Positions 55,081-64,000 of a stretch of DNA of 64,000 nucleotides are shown here, piece after piece (positions within the stretch are counted from its first letter, which is position 1; each line of letters starts with the position of its first letter). A program made the position numbers and the translations under genes. Below the pieces are notes generated by a model. That model was given only the letters and a program-made list of their open reading frames with translations. It did no database searches and was not told where the DNA came from. The stretch is from Bradyrhizobium sp. 149 (lineage in GTDB: Bacteria > Pseudomonadota > Alphaproteobacteria > Rhizobiales > Xanthobacteraceae), in assembly GCF_023073915.1 (NCBI RefSeq), contig NZ_JADPKK010000022.1:1674001-1738000 (forward strand). Direction: 5' to 3'.

Positions 55081-57972
55081 TCAGCGCAGGCCGAGCGCAC
55101 GGCGGACTGCGCCGATCGGCTCGACCTTGCTGTCGCAGAAGTTTCGTTTGGCGCAGCGTTCGCCGGGAACGTTGACGACGATCGCATCGGCGCCGGCATC
55201 CTCGGTGAGAAAACCGTGCGTCATGTGAAAACCCAGCGCGCGGTAGACTTCGAACTGCTCCTCCGAGAAGAACTGGTCGCCCGTGGTTTCGTGCGGGAAG
55301 GTGTCGTTGCGGCGTGCATAGTCACGGATGTAGTCGTTCTCGTCTCCGGTCAGGGACGCCTTGATGTACACGAGGTAGCCCTTTTCGCCCGAGCCGTAGT
55401 GGATGGTGCCGACCGCGATGTGCGGTCCGCCCGCCGCGCGCCGGGCTATGGCCGGGGATTTGGTTGCGTTGCACTTCATCCACTCGAGCGTGGTGTTGCG
55501 GATCGGCGTCCAGGGCAGGTCGATGATGATCCCGAGATCAATGCGCGCATAGCGCTGCAGCGTCACCAGCGACGAGAAGTTCATCGGCGCATCGGCTTCG
55601 GCGTCAACCGCGATGATCACCTTGCAGCGTCGGCGCAACAACTCGTAGACACCGAGATTCTCGATGTGCCCGCCGTCCGTCAGGTAGACCGCATCGGCAT
55701 TCTCGTAAAGCCGACCCGAGATCTCGGACCATAGAAACAAAGGGGTCGAGTGGTGCTGCGGCTTGTCCTTCGTCGAGACCCACCGCGGGTTCTTCAACCA
55801 GTACCCCAGGCGCACGTTGAGGAGCGCCAGGGTCGGGGTCAGCGAGCGGATCGAACCCGAGCCCATGTTCGACGAAGCGGCGGCCCCGGAGATCGCCATC
55901 GCGGTCGCAAGATCGAGGCCCGGCGCGACCTTCTCGAATGCCGGTGTATTCGCATAGCCGGTGGCTTCGCTGCCGACGTGCAGCGGCGAGAATATGAAGA
56001 AATCAGCATTCCGTCCCCGCCGATTGGCGAAGTCGGATCCCTGGATGTTCAGGGCGGCGTTGATGATGGGATATGGCGAGGCCAGGCTGCATTTTTTCGA
56101 TGGCGTGATCGTCATCGCTTTCGCTGGATCCACGCGGTAGACCATCTGATGCAGCAGACCGCTCAGCTTCTCGTCGTCGAGCGGAAGGAAATCCCTCCCC
56201 TGGTCCAGGCTCGGCATGTTCCGCGACGGCTCCCCGTCGGCGTAATAGAGCGGATTGAACAGGAAGGCCTTGCTGAGGCGATCACGATAGAGCCGGTGCA
56301 ACGAATTGGCATTCGGCCCGAGAACCCACGACAGGCCGAACAGGGCCGAGCCCGACAAGAAATAGAGCAGCACCATCCGCCAGCTGACACTGTTGCCGAA
56401 CTGGTACTTCGACCAAGTGAATGTGCCCGGGGACGGCAATGACGCAACGGAAAACAGCCATGCGGGGATGTGCGAGATCGGCCCCACCGGCTTTGAGACG
56501 ACGGCCATCGCTTCGCCATTGCTGATCTCGGCCGAGAGCTTGCGCGTCGCCGAATCGAACTGGACATTTCCCTTGACGTCGACACCGGCCGCAGGCGGCA
56601 CGGGTTGCACGCCAGCCGCCCCCCACTCCTCGATCATGGGGTATTGGCGGTAGACGGCGTCGAGCGTCTTGTCGTTCGCGATGCCCCAATAGCAAAGATA
56701 GAGATATCCGACCCAGATCAGCAAGGGCAGCGCCAGTCCCGCAACAAGCACGGCTGCTTTCGCCGCATGGGCGAGCAGGCGTGAGCCCAGGTCCGAGGCG
56801 CCGGCGCCCTTCAGCAGGTCTGCGAATTGCTGCCGGAACAGCGTGACGGCCGCCGCAACCGGCGCGGTGATGGCCGCAAGCGATTGGACCCATTTGATTG
56901 CAACGCCCCCAACGATGCCGCCGGACTGAGCCAAGTTGGCGTCGGCGACGTCGAACATCTGGGCGATCATGAAGGGCTGAAATTCGAAGAAGCAGATGGC
57001 GGCAAACAGGACGAGATACGTCGCGCCGACAGTCGACGGATAGCCGCGGAATTCACCTCCCTTGGTCGATGAAATCGATCGCAGCACCGCCCAGCCGAAG
57101 AAAAGCACAAGGCCGAGCAGGACCGCTGCGAGCGAAAGGCCAAAGTGATCGACGTTCAGGCAGCTGGCGATCGCGCAGATGAGTCCCATCGCAAACGCAA
57201 GACCGGCCAGGTAGCGAAACAGCTCGCGCCGCCCGACTTTGAAAAGCCGCCCGACCAACAAAAGCAGCAAGGCGGCAACAAGGCCGAGAAGAAAGTAGGC
57301 AGGCATCAATCCCAGGCTGGAGAGGGGACCAAGGTTGTGGATGTCGTCGACGCTCAGCCCGAAGAAATTGGTCGTATAGAGTGACGAGCGTGCCGCGTTG
57401 GACAGGATCGTGACCACGGCAACGAGCAGTACGACCGGCAGCGTCAGGCTCAGATTGGCAACGAGCCCGCGCACGACGATTGCGACGCCGGTGATCAGGT
57501 CCCGCGCGCCGGCCGGAACGAGGTAGTTCGAGTAGTTTCGGATATGGCCCACTGCGGGTGTGTCACTGATCTCGTTGGCACTCTCGGCACCGGGTGTCGG
57601 CGTGCTTCCGAAGACGAAATTCTGCGCTCGCGTCATGGTCGCCGTGAACGAACAGCCGGTGTAACCACCGCCTGATACGGTCGACAGATAGTCGATGTGC
57701 TTGATCAACCCGTGGTGATTGAAAGCCTGCAAGACGCCGAGGCAGATTGCGGAGGACCGGATCCCGCCACCCGACAGCGCAAGCCCGACCGTATCGATCG
57801 CTTTTTCGTCGCCAGGGTATGCGACGGGATTCATGCCCTGGGCGCGGCGGCGGTTGTTGATGGCTGCGAGCTCGCGCTTGACGATCTTCCGGTGCTGCGT
57901 CCCCCACGGCTGCTGCTCCTCGACAGCCCGTGGCGGCTCCGCCTTGGGGTCCGGGGCACCGATCCTGGCCAT
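55081..57972 (-). CDS. Large membrane-embedded patatin-like phospholipase
   Basis: 963 residues from the ATG at 57972, which follows GGGAGG. The N-terminal patatin half shows the oxyanion loop LALSGGGIRSSAICLGVLQA (residues ~64-83) and the nucleophile Ser100 in DYLSTVSGGGYTG. The catalytic Asp is in YLTDGGHIENLGVYELLRRR near residue 766. Between them lie about seven hydrophobic segments (e.g. LTLPVVLLVAVVTIL, YFLLGLVAALLLLLVG, YLVLFAAICFFEF), so the active site is built from two soluble parts split by a membrane domain. Likely a membrane lipid acyl hydrolase facing the cytosol. No partner genes of a known defence system are adjacent. Substrate unknown. Confidence 0.85.
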   Translation of the reverse strand: MARIGAPDPKAEPPRAVEEQQPWGTQHRKIVKRELAAINNRRRAQGMNPVAYPGDEKAIDTVGLALSGGGIRSSAICLGVLQAFNHHGLIKHIDYLSTVSGGGYTGCSFTATMTRAQNFVFGSTPTPGAESANEISDTPAVGHIRNYSNYLVPAGARDLITGVAIVVRGLVANLSLTLPVVLLVAVVTILSNAARSSLYTTNFFGLSVDDIHNLGPLSSLGLMPAYFLLGLVAALLLLLVGRLFKVGRRELFRYLAGLAFAMGLICAIASCLNVDHFGLSLAAVLLGLVLFFGWAVLRSISSTKGGEFRGYPSTVGATYLVLFAAICFFEFQPFMIAQMFDVADANLAQSGGIVGGVAIKWVQSLAAITAPVAAAVTLFRQQFADLLKGAGASDLGSRLLAHAAKAAVLVAGLALPLLIWVGYLYLCYWGIANDKTLDAVYRQYPMIEEWGAAGVQPVPPAAGVDVKGNVQFDSATRKLSAEISNGEAMAVVSKPVGPISHIPAWLFSVASLPSPGTFTWSKYQFGNSVSWRMVLLYFLSGSALFGLSWVLGPNANSLHRLYRDRLSKAFLFNPLYYADGEPSRNMPSLDQGRDFLPLDDEKLSGLLHQMVYRVDPAKAMTITPSKKCSLASPYPIINAALNIQGSDFANRRGRNADFFIFSPLHVGSEATGYANTPAFEKVAPGLDLATAMAISGAAASSNMGSGSIRSLTPTLALLNVRLGYWLKNPRWVSTKDKPQHHSTPLFLWSEISGRLYENADAVYLTDGGHIENLGVYELLRRRCKVIIAVDAEADAPMNFSSLVTLQRYARIDLGIIIDLPWTPIRNTTLEWMKCNATKSPAIARRAAGGPHIAVGTIHYGSGEKGYLVYIKASLTGDENDYIRDYARRNDTFPHETTGDQFFSEEQFEVYRALGFHMTHGFLTEDAGADAIVVNVPGERCAKRNFCDSKVEPIGAVRRALGLR

Positions 57973-58184
57973 GTTCGCCTCCCTGGCCGAGCACACCACG
58001 ACGATCTACAATCAAAGATTGCGTTGCAGGTCGAAACCCGCTCGCAAGAATTAGTCTGGCTCCAGGCACAAACGTTCAATGTGCAGGGCGGGAACTATAC
58101 AACCCGCCTTGCGCATCGTCGGAACAAGGGGACAATTCGGACGGCCAACCAGACCCGCTCGCCCCAGCGCCGAGACGGTTCGTC

Positions 58185-60137
58185 TCAGCCCATCGCCTCC
58201 AGCTCGTCGATCATACCGGCGATGACGCTCAGGCCGCCGTCCCAGAACTTCGGATCCTTGGCATCGAGTCCGAACGGCCGCAGCAGCTCGGAATAATGCT
58301 TGGTGCCGCCGGCGGCGAGCATGTCGAGATAGCGCTCGGCAAAGCCTTCGGCCGCATTCTCGTAGACGGCGTAGAGCGAGTTCACGAGACAATCGCCGAA
58401 CGCATAGGCGTAGACGTAGAACGGCGAATGGATGAAATGCGGGATGTACATCCAGTAGTTCTCGTAGCCCGCCTTGATCTCGATCGCCGGCCCCAGGCTC
58501 TCGCCCTGCACCGAGAGCCAGATCTCGCCGAGCCGCGTCGCGGTGAGCTCGCCGTTCTTGCGTTCGGTGTGGACCGCGCGCTCGAAGGAATAGAACGCGA
58601 TCTGCCGCACCACGGTGTTGATCATGTCCTCGACCTTGCCGGCGAGCAGTGCCTGGCGCTGCTTTGCGCTCCTGGTCTGCGCCAGCAGCCGGCGGAAGGT
58701 GAGCATCTCGCCGAACACGCTCGCGGTCTCCGCCAACGTCAGCGGCGTCGGCGCCATCAACGCGCCGTTCTTTGACGCGAGCACCTGGTGCACGCCGTGG
58801 CCGAGCTCGTGCGCGAGCGTCATCACGTCGCGCGGCTTGCCCTGGTAGTTCATGAGCACGTAAGGGTGCGCCGAGGGCGTGGTCGGATGCGAGAACGCGC
58901 CCGGCGCCTTACCCGGGCGCACCGGCGCGTCGATCCAGCGGTCGGTGAAGAAGCGCTCGGCGATATCGGCCATCTTCGGCGAGAAGCCGCGATAGGCGCT
59001 CAGCACCATGCTTCGCGCGTCTGGCCAGCCGATGATTTCGGTCGCCGCGAATGGCAGCGGCGCGTTGCGGTCCCAGGAAGCCAGGCGCTTCTTGCCGAAC
59101 CAGCGTGCCTTCAGCGCGTAATAGCGATGCGACAATCTTGGATAGGCTGCGCGCACCGAGGCGACCAGCGCATCCACCACCTCGCGCTCCACGCGGTTGT
59201 TCAAATGGCGGGAATCCGCCACGTCCTTGAAGCCGCGCCAGCTGTCGGAGATGTCCTTGTCCTTGGCCAGCGTGTTGGTGATCAGCGCAAAGGTGCGCTC
59301 GTTGGCCTTGAAGGTCTTTGCGAGCGCCTCGGCCGCGGTCTTGCGCTTCGCGCCGTCGCGGTCCTGCAACAGATTGAGCGTCGGCTCGATCGCGAGCTCC
59401 TTGGAGCCGACCTTGAAACGCAAGCCCGAGATGGTCTGGTCGAACAGCCGGTTGAAGGCGGAATAGCCGGTCTGCGCCTTCTCCAGGAAAAGCTGCTCGA
59501 GCTTGTCGTCGAGCTGGTACGGCTTCTCCTTGCGCAGATCCTCGATCCAGGGACGGTAGTGCGCGAGCTCGGCGGCCTCCATCGCGCGGTTCAAAATATC
59601 GTCATCGACACGATTGAGCTCGAGCGCGAAGAACAGCAGATGCGTCGATGCTGCCGTGAGGCGCTCGGAAACGTCGCCGTAAAACTTTGAAATCGCGGGG
59701 TCCACGCTGTCGCCGGCATGAACGAGGCCGGCGTACGAGCCGAGCCGGCCGGCGAGGTCGTCGATCGCCTCATAGCGTCGCACGGCTTCAGCGAGCCATT
59801 TTCCGCCATCTTCCTTTGCTGTTCCTGTTGCGAGCTTGCCCTTGTAGTCCGTCTCGAACGCGACGCAATCGGCGTCCATCTTTTCCAGATCGCGCGCCAC
59901 TTCCGGCGCATCGATCCCGGAATAGAGATCGGCGAGGTTCCACTCCGGAAGCTTGCCGGTCTTGCTCGCAGGCTTGGCGGGCGAAGACTTGGCAAGCGAA
60001 GGCTTGGCAATCGAAGACTTGGCGAGCGACCGCTTGGAGGATTTGACCTTGGCTGCGGATTTCTTGGTGTTCGGCTTGCGGAGAGCGGATTTGCTGACGG
60101 CGGACTTTTTAGCTGCAGATCTGGAACGCGAATTCAT
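58185..60137 (-). CDS. pepF: M3-family oligoendopeptidase F with a basic N-terminal tail
   Basis: 650 residues. The zinc site LAHELGHGVHQV (HExxH near residue 442), with the downstream Glu in LAETASVFGEML, defines an M3 metallopeptidase; LPEWNLADLYSGIDAPEVAR starts the PepF/M3B domain at about residue 63. It degrades short peptides in the cytosol. Residues 1-60 are an extra Lys/Ser/Ala-rich tail (SKSALRKPNTKKSAAKVKSS, repeats of AKSS-AKPS), unlike ordinary PepF. The ATG at 60137 is used. It is divergent from the sigma-54 regulator across 127 bp. Confidence 0.92.
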   Translation of the reverse strand: MNSRSRSAAKKSAVSKSALRKPNTKKSAAKVKSSKRSLAKSSIAKPSLAKSSPAKPASKTGKLPEWNLADLYSGIDAPEVARDLEKMDADCVAFETDYKGKLATGTAKEDGGKWLAEAVRRYEAIDDLAGRLGSYAGLVHAGDSVDPAISKFYGDVSERLTAASTHLLFFALELNRVDDDILNRAMEAAELAHYRPWIEDLRKEKPYQLDDKLEQLFLEKAQTGYSAFNRLFDQTISGLRFKVGSKELAIEPTLNLLQDRDGAKRKTAAEALAKTFKANERTFALITNTLAKDKDISDSWRGFKDVADSRHLNNRVEREVVDALVASVRAAYPRLSHRYYALKARWFGKKRLASWDRNAPLPFAATEIIGWPDARSMVLSAYRGFSPKMADIAERFFTDRWIDAPVRPGKAPGAFSHPTTPSAHPYVLMNYQGKPRDVMTLAHELGHGVHQVLASKNGALMAPTPLTLAETASVFGEMLTFRRLLAQTRSAKQRQALLAGKVEDMINTVVRQIAFYSFERAVHTERKNGELTATRLGEIWLSVQGESLGPAIEIKAGYENYWMYIPHFIHSPFYVYAYAFGDCLVNSLYAVYENAAEGFAERYLDMLAAGGTKHYSELLRPFGLDAKDPKFWDGGLSVIAGMIDELEAMG

Positions 60138-60264
60138 TGTGTGGGAAACCTGTGTTCAACAATCGCGACGGCGGGCGGGGGCATCAAGGTTTAAGAGTGC
60201 GTTAATCGGCTTCGGCCAGAGTGCCCCGATTCGAGACAGATAGTAGTAGCGTGCGGGGAACACC

Positions 60265-61758
60265 ATGGCTGCCAGTATTTTGATCGCCGACGACGACGCT
60301 GTAGCCCGCCGGCTGGTCGAAAACATGGTGCAGAAATGCGGCTATGAGACGATCGTCGTGGACTCCGGCGACGCCGCGATCGCCGCTCTCACCGCTCCTG
60401 ACGCGGCCATCGACGGCGTCATCCTCGATCTCGTGATGCCCGGTCTCGATGGCATGGGCGTGCTGGCGAAAATCCGCGAGGCGGGCCTCAGCATCCCCGT
60501 CATCGTGCAGACCGCCCATGGCGGCATCGATAATGTGATCTCGGCGATGCGCGCGGGCGCGGCCGATTTCGTGGTCAAGCCGGTCGGCCTGGAGCGGCTC
60601 CAGGTCTCTCTTCGCAACGCGCTCAATTCGTCCGCGCTGAAGGGCGAATTGCAGCGCATCCGTCACAGCCGCGAGGGCCGGCTGACCTTCTCCGACATCA
60701 TCACCCGCGCCGAAGCGATGGCGTCCGTGATGCACGCGGCGCAGAAAGCAACAAACTCCTCGATCCCCGTGCTGATCGAAGGCGAATCCGGGGTCGGCAA
60801 GGAGATGTTCGCGCGTGCCATCCATGGCAGCGGCGAGCGCAAGGCAAAGCCCTTCGTCGCGGTCAATTGTGGCGCGATCCCCGACAACCTCGTCGAGTCC
60901 ATCCTGTTCGGTCACGAGAAGGGTGCCTTTACCGGCGCCACCGAACGCCACACCGGCAAGTTCGTCGAAGCCCATGGCGGCACGCTGTTCCTGGACGAGG
61001 TCAGCGAGCTGCCGCTGACCGCGCAGGTCAAGCTGCTTCGCGCGCTCCAGGAAGGCGCGGTCGAGGCGGTCGGCGGCCGCAAACCGGTGAAGGTCGACGT
61101 CCGCATCATCTCGGCGACCAACCGCAGGCTGCTTGAGCGGGTCAAGCAGGGCCACTTCCGGGAAGATTTGTTCTATCGCCTGCACGTGTTGCCGCTGACG
61201 ATCCCCTCGCTGCGCGCCCGGCGGGAGGACATCCCGCATCTGCTCAGGCATTTCCTGGCGCGCTTTGCCGCCGAGGAGAACCGTCCCATCACCGGCATCA
61301 GCGGCGAGGCCGTCGCGCACCTGGCCCAGCTCGATTGGCCCGGCAACATCCGCCAGCTCGAAAACGCGGTCTACCGCGCCGTGGTGATGAGCGAGGGCGA
61401 CCAGCTTGGCCTTGACGACTTCCCCCTGATCGCCTCGCAGCCGCATCCGGGAACAGACATTCCGACCGCGCCGCTGATGCTGGAGCCGATCGCGGCCCCT
61501 TCCGTCGTGTCGGGTAATGAAATACCGATCGCGCCGCTGCCACTGGCGGGTGCCCTCTCCATACTCACCGCGACCGGCGACGTCCGACCGCTGGAGGACA
61601 TCGAGAACGAGATCATCCGTTTCGCGATCTCGCATTACCGCGGGCAGATGTCCGAGGTCGCCCGCCGCCTCAAAATCGGCCGGTCCACCCTCTACCGCAA
61701 ACTCGACGAAGCCGGGGTTCCCGGCCATGGCGGCAAAAGCGGTGAGGAGACGCACTGA
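60265..61758 (+). CDS. Sigma-54-dependent response regulator (NtrC-like), orphan
   Basis: 497 residues. Receiver domain (~1-120) with acidic pocket Asp10/Asp11, phospho-acceptor Asp55 in ILDLVMPGLDG and Lys105 in FVVKPVG. AAA+ domain (~145-375): Walker A GESGVGKE, the sigma-54 contact loop GAFTGA, Walker B GGTLFLDEVSELPL and the Arg finger region FREDLFYRLHVLPL. C-terminal Fis-type HTH (EVARRLKIGRSTLYRKLDEAG). It activates sigma-54 promoters after phosphorylation. No histidine kinase lies nearby. The ATG at 60265 is used. The L,D-transpeptidase gene starts 373 bp downstream. Confidence 0.95.
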   Translation: MAASILIADDDAVARRLVENMVQKCGYETIVVDSGDAAIAALTAPDAAIDGVILDLVMPGLDGMGVLAKIREAGLSIPVIVQTAHGGIDNVISAMRAGAADFVVKPVGLERLQVSLRNALNSSALKGELQRIRHSREGRLTFSDIITRAEAMASVMHAAQKATNSSIPVLIEGESGVGKEMFARAIHGSGERKAKPFVAVNCGAIPDNLVESILFGHEKGAFTGATERHTGKFVEAHGGTLFLDEVSELPLTAQVKLLRALQEGAVEAVGGRKPVKVDVRIISATNRRLLERVKQGHFREDLFYRLHVLPLTIPSLRARREDIPHLLRHFLARFAAEENRPITGISGEAVAHLAQLDWPGNIRQLENAVYRAVVMSEGDQLGLDDFPLIASQPHPGTDIPTAPLMLEPIAAPSVVSGNEIPIAPLPLAGALSILTATGDVRPLEDIENEIIRFAISHYRGQMSEVARRLKIGRSTLYRKLDEAGVPGHGGKSGEETH

Positions 61759-62131
61759 GCCTGACGCGAACGGAGGTTCGTGCGGGCGGTGCGAGACTAC
61801 TGTAAGCCGTTCGCATGACGACGGAATTCGACTGCGATGTGAACCGTGACTCGACCGTGACTTGGAAGTGACAGACACAGGGAAAAGCGCGTGGCAGAAC
61901 CGCACAATCCGTTGCCAAGAGGCTTCCTTGAAGTCAGTTTGTCGTGAGTTGTCCCGGGTAGCGCTGGCTGCGAAATCGGGGCCTGTATATCGTCCGCGTA
62001 AGATTCGTCTGCGTGGGAATCGTTGCGTGCAGGCGTGCAACTTTCGAGAGGCCGGCGCGGTTTAGCCGAAGCTCAATAGGCGATAACGAAGCTGTTCCAC
62101 GGGGGACAGTTCACCCGAGGGGTGCGACACA
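61759..62131 (+). other. Intergenic region before the L,D-transpeptidase gene
   Basis: 373 bp without a convincing gene. It should hold the transpeptidase promoter. A search by eye for a sigma-54 site (TGGCAC-N5-TTGC) gave only TGGCAGAACCGCAC near 61890, whose GG-GC spacing is too short. No hairpin terminator was clear after the regulator gene. Confidence 0.4.
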
Positions 62132-64000
62132 ATGCGTGACTGTTTGAACCACCGTGCAGGCTTTGACCGTGTCTTGATGACCGTCGCGGCGACCTTCCTC
62201 ACGGTATCGGCCAGTTCGGCCCTGGCCCAGGATCAGGCGCGCAGCAGTGCTGCCGAGCTCGCGATCGAAGCCGCGATCCCGCGCCCCGAACCCGCAAACG
62301 TCCCGCCCCCGACCGCATCCGACATCAAGCTCGACACCACCGCCACGGTTCAGGAGGCTGCAAAGGAGGCCGTGAAGACCGAAGCCGCGCCGGCTCCCGA
62401 CAAGGTCGAAACCAAGCCTTCCGACGTCGCGGCGACGCCCGCCACCGCAGCGCTGAAGAGTGAGACCGCCAACACGGAACCTGCCGCGGCGCCCGCCGTC
62501 GCAGCGACTCCGGCCGAGCCGCCGAAGGACGTCGCCAGGGAGCAGCCGGCCTCAGAGCCGGTGAAGGCCGCGAGCAACGTCCCCGCCGCCGACCAGCCGG
62601 TCGCGGACAAGCTCAAGGACATCATCGGCACCAAGACCTCGCGCTATTTCGACCGCAAGAACGAGCGCGCGGCGATCGAGAAGTTCTACGGTGCACGCGA
62701 CTTCGCGCCGGTGTGGACCCAGGGCGGCAGCCTGACCACTGCTGCCAGGGGCGTGATCGCACGGCTGAAGGATGCGGGGTCCGACGGTCTCAATCCCGCC
62801 GATTACCCGCTGCCGGACTTCGCGGCCGCCCCGACACCCGATGCGCTCGCCGATGCCGAGCTCAAGCTCACCGCCAGCATGTTCGACTATGCCCGCCACG
62901 CCCAGAGCGGCCGCATGCACTGGTCGCAGGTCAGCGGCGACATCCTCTATCCCGAGCATCCGGTTGATCCGAGCGAGGTGCTCGCCAAGGTCACGATCGC
63001 GGCGGACGCCTCCGCGGCGCTGGACAGCTACAATCCCCCGCAGAAGCTCTACAAGGAGCTGAAGGCAAAGCTCGCGGAGCTGCGCGGCCAGGGCAACGGC
63101 CCGGTGATCGAGATCGCCGACGGTCCGGCGCTGAAATACACCCCGGCCGGCAAGAAGCAGGCTGAAATCGTCGTTGAAGATCCGCGCGTACCGCAGCTGC
63201 GTGCCAAGCTCGGCATTGCCGAGAACGCCACCGACCCCCGCTATGACGCGGCGGTCGCCGAAGCAGTGCGCAAATTCCAGAACAGCGCCGAGCTCAAGGC
63301 GACCGGCATCCTCGACGACAAGACGGTCAAGGCGATCAACACCCCGAAGCGCGACAAGCAGATCGACGTGGTGCTGGTGAACATGGAGCGCTGGCGCTGG
63401 CTGCCGCGCGACCTGGGCGTGCCCTCGCTGGGCGATGCCTATGTCATCCTCAACATTCCCGACTACACGCTGAAGGTGATGCAGCGCGGCCAGCAGGTCT
63501 GGACCACCCGCGTCGTCACCGGCAAGCCGGGTACGCATGCGACCCCGCTGCTCACCGAGACGATGAAGTACATCACCGTCAATCCGACCTGGAACGTGCC
63601 GCCGTCGATCGTCTACAACGAATATTTGCCGGCGCTTCAGCAGGACCCGACCGTGCTGCAGCGCATGGGCCTCAAGCTCGAACAGAACCGCGATGGCTCC
63701 GTGCACATCTCGCAGCCGCCCGGTGAAGCCAACGCGCTCGGCCGCATCCGCTTCAACTTCCCCAACAAGTTCCTGGTCTATCAGCACGACACACCGGACA
63801 AGAACCTGTTCGCCCGGGACGAACGCGCCTTCAGCCATGGCTGCATGCGCGTGCAGAACCCGGATCAGTACGCCTCGGTCCTGCTCAACATCGCGATGCC
63901 GAACGAGAAGTACACGCCGGAGCGCGTGCGCAGCATGTACGGCAAGAGCGAGATCGACCTGAAATTCCCGACTCCGATCCCGGTCAACATCACCTATCAG
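62132..64000 (+). CDS. L,D-transpeptidase with peptidoglycan-binding domain, 3' end outside the window
   Basis: 623 codons are visible without a stop. A signal peptide (MTVAATFLTVSASSALAQ) is followed by an Ala/Pro/Glu/Lys-rich linker (~40-160), an N-terminal scaffold region (FYGARDFAPVWTQGG, as in YcbB/LdtD), a peptidoglycan-binding-like domain (about 350-410; DAAVAEAVRKFQNSAELKAT) and a YkuD catalytic domain with SHGCMRVQNP, whose Cys is the nucleophile. It makes 3-3 cross-links in the periplasmic cell wall. It belongs to the large YcbB-like class. The ATG at 62132 is used. Confidence 0.93.
   Translation, partial: MRDCLNHRAGFDRVLMTVAATFLTVSASSALAQDQARSSAAELAIEAAIPRPEPANVPPPTASDIKLDTTATVQEAAKEAVKTEAAPAPDKVETKPSDVAATPATAALKSETANTEPAAAPAVAATPAEPPKDVAREQPASEPVKAASNVPAADQPVADKLKDIIGTKTSRYFDRKNERAAIEKFYGARDFAPVWTQGGSLTTAARGVIARLKDAGSDGLNPADYPLPDFAAAPTPDALADAELKLTASMFDYARHAQSGRMHWSQVSGDILYPEHPVDPSEVLAKVTIAADASAALDSYNPPQKLYKELKAKLAELRGQGNGPVIEIADGPALKYTPAGKKQAEIVVEDPRVPQLRAKLGIAENATDPRYDAAVAEAVRKFQNSAELKATGILDDKTVKAINTPKRDKQIDVVLVNMERWRWLPRDLGVPSLGDAYVILNIPDYTLKVMQRGQQVWTTRVVTGKPGTHATPLLTETMKYITVNPTWNVPPSIVYNEYLPALQQDPTVLQRMGLKLEQNRDGSVHISQPPGEANALGRIRFNFPNKFLVYQHDTPDKNLFARDERAFSHGCMRVQNPDQYASVLLNIAMPNEKYTPERVRSMYGKSEIDLKFPTPIPVNITYQ

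Noticed and set aside
55081-60137. Patatin as part of a CBASS-like defence system
   Set aside because: No cyclic-nucleotide synthase, ubiquitin-like, TIR or HORMA/TRIP13 gene is adjacent; neighbours are an oxidase subunit and a peptidase.
61885-61905. Sigma-54 promoter before the L,D-transpeptidase gene
   Set aside because: TGGCAG is present but the GC element is too close to fit the fixed -24/-12 spacing.

Overview
This is a GC-rich alphaproteobacterial chromosome segment, almost certainly from Bradyrhizobium or a very close relative. The signs are a complete hmu heme-uptake locus with the rhizobial HmuQ-type heme monooxygenase, abundant solute importers, an S21 protein with a Gly/Arg-rich tail, pyridine nucleotide transhydrogenase split into three genes, an aa3-oxidase subunit IV peptide, and the palindromic intergenic repeats common in these genomes. 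No tRNA, rRNA, CRISPR array, phage or insertion sequence was seen. The first and last genes run off the window.

Layout. 1-2.6 kb: purA followed by a large proline-rich membrane protein. 3-5.4 kb: two tandem EamA/DMT exporter paralogs with a small DUF1330 gene between them on the other strand. 5.5-8.3 kb: a Bug/TctC-type binding protein, a palindromic repeat and a chemotaxis receptor. 8.5-13 kb: a D-2-hydroxyacid dehydrogenase and a sugar-type ABC importer without an ATPase. 13-22 kb: heme acquisition. One arm (minus strand) holds hmuR, hmuQ, hutX, exbB, exbD and tonB; the other (plus strand) holds hemP, hmuT, hmuU and hmuV. Together they import heme across both membranes, carry it in the cytosol and degrade it. 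The divergent promoter region carries a 17-bp sequence resembling an Irr (ICE) operator.

22-28.5 kb: a DUF4139 protein, a decayed LuxR-type regulator remnant, a GNAT acetyltransferase, the scoAB CoA-transferase and an AsmA protein. 28.7-36.5 kb: a second ABC sugar importer without an ATPase, a polyamine-type ABC cassette without a binding protein, and a GlpD-like dehydrogenase. 36.6-42.9 kb: a PAS-GGDEF-EAL protein, an LhgO-like oxidase, two small DUF465 genes (one only 59 aa), two short unknown genes behind a probable LexA/SOS box, and a GGDEF cyclase with a histone-H1-like basic tail. 43-49 kb: purEK, aquaporin Z, rpsU, a TPR lipoprotein, a repeat-bearing membrane protein, a cupin and a Ca2+/H+ antiporter. 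49-60 kb: a Na+/H+ antiporter, an alpha/beta hydrolase, the pnt operon, an aa3-oxidase subunit IV, a 963-residue membrane patatin and a PepF peptidase with a basic tail. 60-64 kb: an orphan sigma-54 response regulator and the start of an L,D-transpeptidase.

Most of the window is ordinary housekeeping and transport. The best leads for new biology are the two-gene unit behind a GAAC-N7-GAAC box (41.5-42.1 kb), the patatin whose catalytic halves are separated by about seven membrane segments (55-58 kb), the cyclase with a DNA-binding-like tail, and the incomplete ABC cassettes. All assignments rest on reading the sequence; no database search was run.
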